Below are positions 1-9,765 of a DNA stretch of 64,000 nt, piece after piece (position 1 is the stretch's first letter; the number at the start of each line of letters is the position of its first letter). This DNA is from Eurosta solidaginis (taxonomy: Eukaryota > Arthropoda > Insecta > Diptera > Tephritidae). The position numbers and the translations under genes are program-made. The notes beneath the pieces were generated by a model. The model worked only from the letters and a program-made list of their open reading frames with translations. It was not told where the DNA came from and made no database searches. The stretch spans positions 48,456,779 to 48,520,778 of the forward strand of contig NC_090319.1 of assembly GCF_040869045.1 (NCBI RefSeq), in the 5' to 3' direction.

Positions 1-701
1 CTGTGGTCTTGGCCAATCTTTTACAGCCTCTATCTTTTCGTTCTCAGTTCAGATGACCTCTGTCGTTACCTTGCAACCCAAATAATTTACTTCCTTTTTA
101 AACAGCGCACACCTTTTGGGACTTAGTTTCAGACCAGCGCCAGCTATTCTCTGGAAAACTTCCTACAAGTTTTTAAGATGCTCATCAAAGTTCTTGCCCA
201 ATACGATGATGTCGTCCAGGTATAACAAGCATGTTTTCCAATGTAGTTCTTTCAATACCTCATCCATGAGTCTCTAAAAGCTGGTGCATTTCAAAGTCCA
301 AAATGCATTACTGTAAATTGCCAAAGACCATCTCCGACGCTGAAGGCTGTTTTCTCTTTGTCTTCGTCCTTCACTTCCATTTGCCAATAGCCACTTTTCA
401 AGTCCAGTGTGGAAAACCATTTCGTACCAGACAGTGAATCCAAAGTATCGTCAATTCTCGGCAATGGGTAGCTATTCGTGACGTCGTTCAACTTGCGGTA
501 GTCCACGCAAAACCTCATTTTCCCATCCTTCTTCTTCACAGGTACCACCGGTGAGCTCCATGGACTAGCTACTGGTTCGATGACGCCGCTGTCGCTCATT
601 TCTTGTACGATTTGACTCACAACTTCCAGCTTCGCCAGTGGAACACTACGAGGAGCTTGACGTATCGGTTTTGTATCTCCAGTGTAAATTTGATGTTTCA
701 C
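1..701 (-). pseudogene. Reverse transcriptase fragment of gypsy copy A
   Basis: The translation of 291-701 has the Ty3/gypsy RT N-terminal half: a linker with 'VASPWSSPVV', the 'FCVDYRKLN' strand, 'YPLPRIDD' and the motif A region 'FSTLDLKSGYWQ' that carries the first catalytic aspartate. The frame stops after 'MHFGL'. Beyond the stop, at about 175-285, the same frame family continues with 'LMDEVLKELHW' and the 'YLDDIIVLG' motif with two catalytic aspartates, but with further stop codons. RT would copy element RNA into DNA in cytoplasmic particles. All three catalytic aspartates are still visible, yet the frame is interrupted at least twice, so no full enzyme is made. Confidence 0.85.
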
Positions 702-1046
702 AACATTGGTACGGCCTGATTTGGAACCATCCTGGTCAAATATGTGTGCGTACTTTAGGAGCAGTGGCTTTGCCTTACTCTGATAATCTTCCTCTAGCCC
801 CTCCGTCCATGCCGTGATGTCATTCGAAAGATCAGTCTTGCTAGTTGAAACGTGTTCCTGGAGCTGTTCACAGTTAATAACTACTTCAGCCTATTGGCAT
901 CTTCCCAAAATAGCTCCTTTGGTCAGCTTGAGTGGTGACTTGAACTCATTGAGTACTCTTACCGGAATACGTCCATCTTGTTTTGTCATAGCCAGGGTTT
1001 TTCCTACATGTGTGTTCGGTGTTGATTTGTTCGCTGCTTCGACAAC

Positions 1047-1523
1047 TCACAATTTGTTTGTCCCAAAATCTCCATCAACGTTTGCCCAGATGACTGCTTC
1101 TGATTTTGGTGGTATTTGCTGACTATCTTCCAGCAGCACTAGTTTACTGCTGTAGCCTCTCTCGTAGGCGAAATTAAGTGGCACATCCATGTCCTTAAAT
1201 CGCATCTTCTTGCTTTGCATATCGATCTTGTTGCCTTGATCGATTAAGAAGTCCCCTCCAATTATGATTTCATCAACAATCTCTGCCGCTATAAAATTAT
1301 GTAGTACCGTGACGTTCCCAATTGCTACTTCACATGCTACTTCTCCAATTACCTGGGTGTCCTCTCCCGTGGCTGTACGTAATCTTGATCCAAGCAATGG
1401 TCTTATCTTCTTGTTGACTAAATCTGATCGAATGATGGAAAGAGATGCACCCTTATCTACAGTCAGAGATAAGTAAGATTGCTTGACCTTTTTCCACTTT
1501 GCGAGATAGAGATTATGGGGCAT
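1047..1523 (-). pseudogene. Retropepsin-like protease region of gypsy copy A (catalytic triad altered)
   Basis: This 158-codon open frame reads as a retroviral-type aspartic protease followed by a linker to RT. The active-site loop, normally D-T/S-G-A, reads 'VDKGASLSIIR', so the residue after the catalytic Asp is Lys. The second hallmark, 'EIIIGGDFLIDQ', is present and matches the usual I-[IL]-G-x-D-[FY] segment. The protease would mature Gag-Pol; with Lys in the triad it is probably inactive. The frame begins right at the edge of an inserted retroposon (about 1528-2010), which separates it from Gag. Between 702 and 1046 the pol frame contains stops. Confidence 0.75.
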
Positions 1524-1527
1524 TCAA

Positions 1528-2010
1528 TTACGGGAGCCAGCTTTCGCCCCTTGGGGCAGACTCGCTTTAGTTTAACGATTGAGTGGATTTGGAGATTTGC
1601 TGTTGTTGTTGTTGTTGTTGTAGCGATAAGGTTGCTCCCCGAAGGCTTTGGGGAGTGTTATCGATGTGATGGTCCTTTTCCGGATACAGATCCGGTACGC
1701 TCCGGTACCATAGCACCATTAAGGTGCTAGCCCGACCATCTCGGGAACGATTTATGTGGCCACATTAAACCTTCATGCCATTCCCTCCCTCCCCACCACC
1801 AAGTTCCATGAGGAGCTTGGGGTCGCCAGAGCCTCGTCTGTTAGTGAAACAGGATTCGCCGCGGATAGGTGAGGTTGACAATTGGGTTTGGAGAAGCTAT
1901 ATATTGCGCTGGCAACCTGAAGGGTTGCGCTACACAGCCCCTTCAATCTGGTATTTTAGTCGCCTCTTACGACAGGCATACCTACCTACCGGGTATATTC
2001 TGATCCCCTA
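1528..2010 (+). repeat. Interspersed retroposon-like repeat with (GTT)n tract, inserted in gypsy copy A
   Basis: A GC-richer block interrupts the gypsy gag-pol. It holds a (TTG)n microsatellite at about 1603-1620, then compact sequence ending in '...CTAACCCTCAG' near 2010. Part of it (about 1810-1945) recurs in inverted orientation at 9210-9358, so it is a dispersed repeat. From memory this block is common in tephritid transcripts and genomes. Whether it is a SINE or the 3' end of a LINE cannot be settled here. I see no convincing target duplication. Confidence 0.6.
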
Positions 2011-2013
2011 ACC

Positions 2014-2601
2014 CTCAGCTCTGCGTTTACGGCCACCCACCTTGTTGAAACATTTAGAACCGGTGCTGTAATGACGTGCAATGTAACCTGGGTTGCCGCC
2101 CTTGAAACATTTCATAACTCCAGCATTTTTCTGTTGTGACGCCTTCAGTGCTTCCAAAATTGTGGCTACCCTGTTTGGCCTTTCCACTTCCACGCGATGA
2201 GCTTTATACGCTGGCTTACTCAAAAGTGAGGCTGTTTCCGGAGTCACTGCATGCGATACCGTTTCAGAAAATGTTAGTTTTGGATTCGCATATGCAGCTG
2301 GTTTCGTTTCCACATCTCATATGCCATTTATGAAGCTCTGGATTTTTACCCTTTCAGTTTATTCCACGGGTGCATCCGCATTTGCTAATTGATCCAATCT
2401 TTCAACATCCGAGGAAAACTGCTGCAAAGTCTCGTTAGCTTTTTGGTACCGGTTGTACAATTCTATTAGGTAGATATGTTTCCTGTGTTCGCTTCCGTAC
2501 CGTCGTTCTACAGCGGCCATCAATGCTTCATAACTGTTACGTTCGTACTCCAGGATTGTCTGTAATATCTCTGCAGCTAGTACTTTTAAAGCCACGAACA
2601 A
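2014..2601 (-). pseudogene. Gag capsid and zinc-knuckle region of gypsy copy A
   Basis: Two minus-strand frames cover the C-terminal half of a Ty3/gypsy Gag. 2359-2601 encodes a helical capsid segment with 'YEALMAAVERRYG' and 'YQKANETLQQFSSDVERL', typical of the retrotransposon gag fold. 2014-2313 encodes a basic tail ending in a degenerate CCHC knuckle: 'CFKGGNPGYIARHY', where the second Cys, the His and the last Cys of the C-x2-C-x4-H-x4-C pattern are replaced. Gag builds the particle and the knuckle binds RNA; this knuckle could not hold zinc. A stop or frameshift near 2320-2358 separates the two frames. Confidence 0.75.
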
Positions 2602-2753
2602 TGCAACAACTTTGTCTTCGGCATTCCAGTTGTTCGGTGCTGATGCCTTCTCAAATTGGAGCTTAAATACCTGGAAAGGAACAGAACCATCAAACGTCGA
2701 AACGACGACATTTCTGAAATGCGTGCCTCCTGTGCTTCCATCTTGAATATTAT

Positions 2754-3032
2754 CTATGTCGACATTTCTGAAATACGTGTTTCTTGTGCTTCAATCTTCG
2801 ATGTTACTGTCGACGTGTGTGCAGATATTGCAGCCAATATCACGTTCAAGTCTGTGCTGGTAACTGCCTGCGATGTTCCGTTTATCTCTTCAATGTTTCT
2901 TGTTGTCTCGTCCCCATCAGGATGAAAGACATCATCGTCTACATTAGCTCCTTCCGATTCCATAGCGTCTCGTAACCGTGCTTGAAGTTCGATCTTATTG
3001 CCGGTTGTATTCAATCCACGGGCTTCCAACAC
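2754..3032 (-). pseudogene. Gag N-terminal region with SAP-like motif (gypsy copy A)
   Basis: The 92-codon frame starts just downstream (in element orientation) of the primer site and should be the Gag N-terminus. Residues 2-28 ('LEARGLNTTGNKIELQARL' and onward) fit the helix-turn-helix SAP pattern: a helix, a short G-containing turn and a second helix with the hydrophobic/Gly spacing, a motif known for DNA or chromatin binding. An acidic, Thr-rich linker and a predicted coiled segment follow. Next to it, 2700-2800 contains two tandem copies of a ~54-bp unit (both with 'GACATTTCTGAAAT'), a local duplication that helps to break the frame. The SAP assignment is by eye. Confidence 0.55.
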
Positions 3033-3117
3033 CTTTTTTAGTTGCTGGATCCTTATTTAACTTAACTTCGCTATGTCTTTGTTGTGCTCTGCAACTCTGG
3101 AATTTATTCAACATTTT

Positions 3118-3131
3118 CTCTTCTGACACCA
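3118..3131 (-). other. Primer-binding site, complementary to tRNA-Leu 3' end
   Basis: Two bases inside the 5' LTR edge the minus strand reads TGGTGTCAGAAG. This is the complement of a tRNA ending ...CTTCTGACACCA, which fits tRNA-Leu(CAG) as I recall it. Position and the TGG start are those of an LTR element minus-strand primer site. Confidence 0.7.
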
Positions 3132-3133
3132 TT

Positions 3134-3692
3134 TGTAACGAATTTAGTGCAATTCCGCTTATTTGCAACCTTCTACTAACGTTCGTATCGCTAAACTGCT
3201 GAATAAATTACTCCAATATTCAATAATGCAAAATGGTCTTTATTAAATTACTTCACAATAACACTTCTACTTCTCGACAGATAGCTTGCTTAAATCAAAA
3301 CTGATTCTTCGTGCCTCAGCTGCTGCTTTTATACTCTTTGGTTTCCTCGTTGACATATTTCTATGCGTTTCTATTCCTAGAATTTACTACCACCTATAAA
3401 TTTCTCAGCTATAACTACAGATGCACGATGATTATAACTTCTCGCATAGCCCATGCGCGTGTATATGTGAGTGATACTTCCACAGATGATTGCATACTTT
3501 CGGGAGTATCTCAGATATAGATATATGCATGTGTTTGTGCATTTCTCCCTGCTGCTTGTACGTACATATGTGTATACATAATGATTGATTCGTTTAACAA
3601 GTGACTGCTTGTTTTATTGTTGTTGTGACTTTATTTAATTAGTATCAGATTAGTGATGTGATTATCACTTAGTGACACTAATATTCGTCGCA
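3134..3692 (-). repeat. 5' LTR of gypsy copy A
   Basis: The block begins TGTAACGAAT and ends ATTCGTCGCA on the plus strand, giving short imperfect inverted ends (TGTAACGAAT / TGCGACGAAT). It matches 61553-62100 nearly end to end. It lies next to a primer site on its inner side, so it is the 5' LTR of a minus-strand element. Small open frames inside it are not genes. Confidence 0.85.
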
Positions 3693-3990
3693 AACTGTAT
3701 TCGCAGAGTTGAATTATGTTATTAATTAGATATGTCTACAAAAGCTGTATTTTTAATGCATAAATACAGAAAAGACCAAAGGGTCCACTTAATTAGTTTT
3801 ATTTGTTTCCAAGCTGCTTTTAAGTATAAAGTACTACGTGATAAATTTTGGTGACGCGATTTATACCTAATTGAGTCTTGTGAATAAAAATTAACAAAAA
3901 CTTTTTCTTATAGATTTCAGGAATAGTACAAAAAACATATTTTTTTTAATTAGTTTAACAAACAGATTTTTTAAGGTACTTATGCATATC
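3693..3990 (+). repeat. ~385-bp tandem repeat family, partial unit
   Basis: From 'GTATTCGCAGAGTTGAATT' through 'TTTTTAAGGTACTTATGCAT' this matches parts of 14221-14742 and 61018-61552, where about 1.4 units each stand in tandem with a period near 380-390 bp. The gypsy 5' LTR abuts it directly, so copy A was inserted into this repeat. Confidence 0.7.
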
Positions 3991-4372
3991 TACATACCTA
4001 AACGATTTTAAGATGAATATAAAAAACTGGCAAAAACCCCCTTATCTGAACCATCGGTTGTATGGGATATATATTATATATAGCTCCGATCGAAATGATT
4101 TTTACAGAAAATATTCTATGATATATTAAAATACATAGTTTCACGTTTATACTTTTTTATTGCGGCATGAATGACCACAATCGTCTTATCTGAACGATCG
4201 GTTGTATGGGAGATATATGTTATAGTGGTCCGATCCTACCGGATACGACAAATATCTAATATAATACAAAATTACACTCTTGTGCCAAATTTCATTGAGA
4301 TATCTCAATGACACATATCACATCGGACCAAAGTTAATATACTATTTCACGTTCATGAAAGGTATAAAAATC
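3991..4372 (+). repeat. Interspersed repeat family B, partial copy
   Basis: It starts in 'CTACATACCTAAACGATTTT' and ends in 'TTCATGAAAGGTATAAA'. It shares the phrases 'TTATCTGAACxATCGGTTGTATG' and 'AATATACxATTTCA' with the full-length family-B copy at 35453-37444. No coding potential is seen. Confidence 0.65.
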
Positions 4373-4540
4373 CCTTCCATAAAATTCTAAAATCGAGTAT
4401 GGGCTAAAGGTAATGTTACAGTTTTGACATAAAGTAATGACAATATTTGCAAATAATACAAATATTACTCAACAATCACTACACTGTGTTACTGCTTCAA
4501 ATATTCACTGCAAAGCCTGCGAAAAGCCAAACAAATGATT
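4373..4540. other. Short AT-rich spacer
   Basis: AT-rich sequence between family-B and family-A repeats. I see no gene or repeat in it. Confidence 0.5.
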
Positions 4541-5597
4541 ATTATTCTCAGGGTGCTTTGCACACAGAGTATATTAACTTTGATTGGATAACGGCTGGTT
4601 GTACAGGTATAAAGGAATCGAGACTGATATAGACTTTCATATATCAAAATCATCAGTATCGAAAAAAAATTGATTGAGCCATGTCCGTCCGTCCATCTGT
4701 CCGTTAACACGATAACTTGAGTATATATTGAGATATCTTCACCAAATTTGGTACACGAGCTTATCTGGACCCAGAATAGATTGGTATTTAAAAAGAGCGA
4801 AATCGACGAATTGGCGTGTAAACTGATATTGAGACTCTAGCTCAAAATTAAAAAAAAAAAAAATTTAAATGGGCGTGGCATTGCCTACTTGTGATAAAAT
4901 CAATTTTACAAATATTATTAATCATAAACCAAAAATCGTTAAACCTATGGTAACACAATTCGGCAGAGAGTTTGCCTCTGCCATAAGGAATGATTTGAAG
5001 AAAACTTAACGAAATCGATTAAGGGCCACTCCCTCTTTTATATAAAAGATTTTAAAAAGCGTCGTGGATGAATAAAATAGGCTATATCTTTGCAAAAAAT
5101 AGCGTTATGTCAATGATATTTCATTTCCCAAGTGGACTTTGAACAATAAATAGGAAAAACTTCAAATTTTAAAAAATGGGCGTGGCACCGCCCCTTTTAT
5201 GACTAAGCAGTTTTCTATGTTTCGGGAGCCATAACTCGAAGAAAAATTAACATATTGTAATGAAATTGAGTACACATATTTTCCCTATAGCAGAAAATAT
5301 TTCTAGTAAAAATGGACGGGATCGGTTAAAGACCACGGCAACTTAGATGTAAAACAAATTTAAAAGTGTCGTAGACTAGAATAATAAGCTATAACTTAGA
5401 AAAAAACAGATTCGAATCAATGATGTTTCACTTATCAAGTTTTATTGTAAGAGCAAATGGGGAGAAATTTTTCTTTTAAATGGACGGTGCCACGTGTTAT
5501 ATAGGAAAGCACTTTATCTGAAATGAAATGTACAATTGAAGCTCACGCTGAGTACATAATGTTCGGTTACACCCGAACTTAGACACCTTTACTTGTT
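4541..5597 (-). mobile_element. Interspersed repeat family A, short copy
   Basis: Its ends are those of family A: 'CTCAGGGTGCTTTGCACACAG' (a variant of CTCAGTTGAGCAGAGCTCACAG) on the left and 'CGGGTGT' plus 'CTTACTTGTT'-type sequence on the right (read as 'CGGTTACACCCGAACTTAG'). Inside are the family's landmarks: a (GTCC)n tract at 4683, 'AACACGATAACTTGAGTA' and 'GGGCGTGGCA'. The 129-bp-unit zone present in longer copies is missing. It is a non-coding, non-autonomous element; a Helitron-type origin is possible but I cannot show it. Confidence 0.7.
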
Positions 5598-5775
5598 TGT
5601 TATTACCTTCACCAATATATTTTTTCGCTCGCAGCTCGATACAATTCAAGTCTCTATGAACCACCCACACTTGCACAAACAATCCGGCAAACTTTGAACA
5701 ATCGTACATTGTAGCGTGAAGCTGTTCACGTAGTTTAAGTTGAACGGCGAGTAGTTCCAAGTATTTAAAAGCCCC
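5598..5775 (-). other. Possible exon remnant of an unknown gene
   Basis: Read on the minus strand this non-repeat stretch is open for about 60 codons with ordinary protein composition (for example 'QLHATMYDCSKFAGLFVQV' and 'LNCIELRAKKYIGEG'). It ends in AAG|GTAATA, which resembles a splice donor, immediately before a family-A element. I do not recognise the protein. A chance open frame of this length is quite possible, so this is only a pointer. Confidence 0.2.
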
Positions 5776-6304
5776 GTCACATAAGCAGCTTTTCAAATGC
5801 GTTTAACTCTATCTTATTTATTATTATTATAATCATTATGAGTAGATTGCACGTATTTTTATGGAGAACGGTAGACTGAGCGACATTGGCGCCATCTGAT
5901 ATGAAAAGGTAGCCAACTTGCAACTTTTGTTGCCAACAAAGCATAAGAAGAAGAATTTACCTTTTGCTTTGGCTAAGGGTGCTGGCACAGTTTGTAAGTG
6001 AAATTATTTTTCCCACTCCTTGGTAACTTTTCTAACACTTTTTGCAATTAAAAACTGTAATACAACAAATGAATACCACACAAAATATGTTAGCAAGTAT
6101 TTTTGTTGTATAGGGAGAATGTATATAAATATAACAGTGCTTCGGGTAATTGCGTATGTGAATAGGCAATGCGAAGTAAACTTCAATTGCCAAGTCTGTA
6201 GTTCCTTCATATTTATAAACGCAACATCTTGGTTGATTGTGGCGATGTTACTAGAATGCATACGCTTGCGTTAAAAACATCTATATGAAAAATTTCATTG
6301 TGCC
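5776..6304 (-). mobile_element. MITE-like element with conserved ~85-codon ORF, copy 1
   Basis: The block is the reverse complement of 40091-40600. Both have subterminal inverted repeats around 'TTTTCATATAGATG' and 'GTTTAAC', and outer 'CACATAAGCAG' or 'GGCACAATGA' ends. The minus strand keeps an 85-codon frame (6004-6261) whose product resembles that of the other copy along nearly its whole length, including 'MKELQTWQLKF' and 'IQQKYLLTYFV'. It has a hydrophobic middle. No transposase is seen, so this is a non-autonomous DNA element of unassigned superfamily. Confidence 0.6.
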
Positions 6305-6579
6305 GCGGCCTTAAGTAAATAAATAATATTTCTTTTGTTGACAACTACCCCTTCATATCTGTACAGGTTTTTTGTTATTTTCACAGTTGGCTCGAACCAA
6401 TACATTTTTTCTAGATTTCATGTACTTATATTTAATGTTTTTTGTACTACATATGCACAAATTACTAACCCAAAATCGTTTCACAAAGACAATACTTTCC
6501 GAAGTTTACATAAATATCCAATATATTATCCACGAGAGCTTTGGAGACAAAATAAGGGAAAATCACTATTTAGGAAAAT

Positions 6580-6865
6580 GAACCTAGGGTAACCCTGGAA
6601 TGTGTTTGTATGACATCGGTATCAAATGGAAGGTATTAAAGATTATTTTGGAAGGGAGTGGGTCATAGCTTTATAGATGGACGCATTTTCGAGAAATCGC
6701 CATAAAGTTGGACCAGGGTGACTCTAGAATGTGTTTGTACGATATGGGTATCAAATGAAAGGTGGTAATGAGTATTTTAAAAGGGAGTGGCCTTAGTTCT
6801 ATAGATGGGTTCACCCGGGTTAATTTGGGAGTAATTTTGGGAGTAAGAAGGGGAAACATAGTCCA
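6580..6865 (+). repeat. Family A repeat fragment (two 129-bp-type units)
   Basis: Starts with 'GAACCTAGGGTAACCC' and has two units holding 'GTTTGTATGACAT/GTTTGTACGATAT' then 'GGTATCAAATG', like the internal repeat zone of family A. It is cut off on both sides; the right side runs into a dead LINE. Confidence 0.65.
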
Positions 6866-6869
6866 GGGA

Positions 6870-9209
6870 CTAATAAAGAAAGATAACGGGAATAGTCACG
6901 TAATAGCGGGGAATCCCTTGAGGTGCTTCTCGATACACATTTCCCATCGGAAGATGGTATAGAAGAGCCAGCAGACAGGATTCACACTTCGATGAAAATC
7001 GAATGGGCGGTGAAGACATTTTTTAAGTTTAAATCGCCGGGCCCAAGTGGTATATTCTCGGCCATCCTACAAGTTCCAAGAATAGCTTAAAATAATATTC
7101 GAGGGGGGCATAAGACTAAATCATGTACCGTACTCTTGGAGAACTGCTCGTGTAACTTTCCTACCAATGGTGGGGAAGACCGGTCATGTGTCTCCCAAAG
7201 ACTATAGACCCATTCGCTTAACATCATTTCTATATAAGTCCAACGTGGATGCAAAACTGCTCTCTACGACACAACATGCGTACACCAAAGACAAGTCGGT
7301 AGACACTGCATTGCATAAGGTGGGAATAAGCATAGAGAAAGCCCTAGAATATGACGAATATGGTTTACGAGTCTTCTTAGACCTTACCGGGGCTTTCAAC
7401 AATGTTTCTAAATGGGCGATTATGGATGGTCTCCATTACATTAAAGTACATCCACCCTTAACCAGATGGATCGGCTGCATGTTAAATTGCAGGAAGGTTA
7501 CATCACAATTGGGACTATATGAGGCGACGAAATGAGTGGACCGGGGCACGCCGCAACTCAACTGCTCAGGCGATTCGATGAGGGACCCGTAAAAATGACG
7601 GCTTACGCAGATGACGTTGCGAAGTGCCTTCCAACGATTAGCATTTTGATGGATCGGGCGCTTCGGGATATTCATACCTGGGCACCTAATGTCGGGTTGA
7701 CAGCCAGCGTGGAGAAGACGAGTATGGTCTTGTTTACAAAGAGACACAAGGTCCCAAATTGGACCAGGCATAAGTTAGGTGGGTTGACAGAAGGAACCTT
7801 GCACAAAATATCTAGGAATCATCCTAGACAGTAAGCTGTCATGGAGGCTCAACGTGGAGAGTTGAAGAAGGCCTCAACGGCACTCTATGCATGTAAAATA
7901 ATGCTAGGGTGTACGTGGGGTTTATCGCCCTCTCTTTCTCATTGGGTTTTTATAGCGAATGTAAACCCTATCCTATACTATGGAGTTCTTGTTTGGTGGA
8001 AAGCCACACAAAAAACAACCTACCTCAAAAAATTAGGGGGGATGTACACTATCAATGCTTGGCAACCCCGACGGCTGCACTGTATGCCATTCTGCACATT
8101 CCACCTGCAGACCTGGTAGCAAAGAATATAGCGTTAATAACTGCAACCAAGCTCGGTGCCCGGGGCAGCTTGAGCGCCGATCATACGGCCATAGTAGTAT
8201 AGCGTTATCAATTACAGGAAGAACAGGCTACCTGATTCGCTATCTGCGCTTGAGGGAGCTCTTAAGGCCAAAAGAGGCGTGGATGGTTGGCGCAAGGTTG
8301 CTCAAATGGCGGACGAGGAGATACATGTGTACACAGATTCCAAAGTAATGGAAAGAGTAAAATCTGCGGTATACTGTGCTGATCCGGAAATAAACAGTTC
8401 TTTCAAGCTGCCAGATTACTGTAGCGTTTTGTAAGCGGAAATATTAGCCGTAATCAAAGCAGTAGAAACACTGGAGGAGAATAGCTTAAACTTTAACCGT
8501 GTTCACTTTTATATTGACAGCCAAGCAGCAATTAAGGCAATAATCTCGCTGAAGGTGAACTAGCTAAAAAGGGCGCATGCCTTGAAGCTAGCTCCGAAGA
8601 CGTCCCAATAAGATTGGGCGAGATTAAGAGAAGACGAGTGCACATGATCGACCAAGCGGGAAGGGCATGGGTTCAAGCGCGGGGCTGTAAGTTGTCGAAG
8701 ATTATGTGTAGGTCTTAAAACCTTAGAATAACAAAGTTGCTTCTATCATTAAAAAGAGAGCGTTGTAAACTTATGACGGGTATTCTGACAGGACACTGAC
8801 TTCTGGCGTCACATGCGTTTAAATTAGGCTTGGTCAGTGATAGCAGATGTAGGAAGTGCGGGTTGGAGGAGGAAACGATCGAGCACGTTTTGTGCTCGTG
8901 CTATGCGCTAGCTCCAAAGACGTCCCAATTAGATGGGGCAAGATTAGGAGAAGGCGAGTGGTGCACATGATCGACCAAGCGGGAAAGACGTGGGTTCAAG
9001 CGCGGGGCTGTAAGGTGTCCAAGATTATGTGCAGGTCTTATAACCTTAGATTAAAAAAAATGCTTCTAATATTAAAAAGAGAGGATTGTAGACTCATGGC
9101 GGGTATTCTGACTGAAAACTGTCTTCTGGCGTCTCATGCCTTTAAATTAGGCTTGGCCAGTGATAGCAGATGTAGGAAGTGCGGGTTGGAACGAGCACGT
9201 TTTGTGCTA
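6870..9209 (+). pseudogene. Dead non-LTR retrotransposon ORF2 with RT and RNase H (I/LOA/R1-like)
   Basis: Plus-strand fragments in changing frames spell a LINE ORF2 lacking its endonuclease. 6980-7080 gives the pre-RT block ('KFKSPGPSGIFSAILQ'); 7167-7535 gives RT blocks ('KDYRPIRLTSF', 'QHAYTKDKSVDTALHKV', 'VFLDLTGAFNNV'); 7532-7834 gives the catalytic 'AYADDVAKCL' and thumb. 8306-8570 gives an RNase H domain ('IHVYTDSKVME', 'AEILAVIKAVETLEE', 'VHFYIDSQAAIKAI') with one stop. A C-terminal CCHC-type zinc motif ('CRKCGLEEETIEHVLCSC') follows. RNase H after RT is a trait of the I, LOA and R1 groups. The element is 5' truncated and has several stops and frameshifts. It would have encoded target-primed reverse transcription. 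Confidence 0.8.
8591..9209 (+). repeat. Tandem duplication (~320 bp) of the LINE 3' coding end
   Basis: 8591-8910 and 8911-9209 are two copies of the same segment, each running from 'GCTCC[GA]AAGACGTCCCAAT' to the zinc-motif codons and 'GAGCACGTTTTGTGCT'. They differ at many sites, so the duplication is old. The second copy is cut short by the repeat at 9210. Confidence 0.8.
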
Positions 9210-9358
9210 GATTCAATGGGTTGTGTAGCGCAACCCCCATGGGGTTGCCAGCGTAATATATTGCTTCTCCAAACCCAATTGTCAACTTCACCTATCCGTG
9301 GAGAATCCTGTTTCATTAACAGCCGAGGCTATGGCGACCCCGAACTCTTCATGGATCT
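9210..9358 (-). repeat. Fragment of the (GTT)-type retroposon
   Basis: Reverse-complement match to about 1810-1945, for example 'TTGTGTAGCGCAACCC' here against its complement there, and 'GGCGACCCC'. It has replaced the 3' end of the LINE. Confidence 0.65.
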
Positions 9359-9616
9359 AGTCCCGGCCTTTCTTCTCCTTTTTTTTTAGTGCAAATGTAG
9401 ACTTCTCTAGCATAAAGTAGTTTATTAAAACACAAATCGTATTATATAACATACCATTTCAACCTTATTGAAAAACTTTATTTAAAAAGAATAAAAGAAG
9501 TTGAACATTTTTTAAAGGTTAAATTAAATTTTTCTGTATACGTACTATCCCAAATTTTATAAGATAAATTTTTTTCGCACCGAAGTTCACTTTCTCATGA
9601 AACCTCCCTTCAGTAT
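9359..9616. other. AT-rich spacer without recognised gene
   Basis: AT-rich sequence between the dead LINE and the probable 3' end of the protease-homolog gene. I see nothing coding. Confidence 0.5.
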
Positions 9617-9622
9617 TTTATT
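9617..9622 (-). terminator. Candidate polyadenylation signal of the protease homolog
   Basis: AATAAA on the minus strand, about 145 bases after the stop codon of the gene at 9766-10455. Position fits a 3' UTR, but other AATAAA sequences occur in this AT-rich DNA. Confidence 0.4.
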
Positions 9623-9765
9623 CCAAAACGCCTTATATCAGTTTAAATTAAATATATGTATTTTGTCGTGAGCTGAGACGTTTATGAAACAAATCTGAAA
9701 TGGAGCGGTCAACCGAGATAAAGTAATAATTCACTCGGCAGTTATATACAAAAACACCTCCCAGA

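Larger units (their letters stand above)
1..3692 (-). mobile_element. Ty3/gypsy LTR retrotransposon, copy A (5' part; runs off the left edge)
   Basis: Read on the minus strand, this stretch shows the order 5' LTR (3134-3692), tRNA primer site (3118-3131), Gag (about 2014-3032), retropepsin (1047-1523) and reverse transcriptase (1-701). RNase H, integrase and the 3' LTR lie outside the window. Stops, frameshifts and a retroposon insertion at about 1528-2010 show that the copy is dead. The first kilobase is closely similar to 63280-64000, so a second copy of the same family sits at the right edge in the same orientation. This is a transposon by gene order; I see no env gene in either partial copy. 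Confidence 0.88.

Noticed and set aside
3311..3520. 70-codon frame starting MPQLLLLYSLVSSLTYF in both gypsy LTRs
   Set aside because: It lies wholly in the LTR and recurs at 61710 only because the LTRs are copies. It has no gene context.
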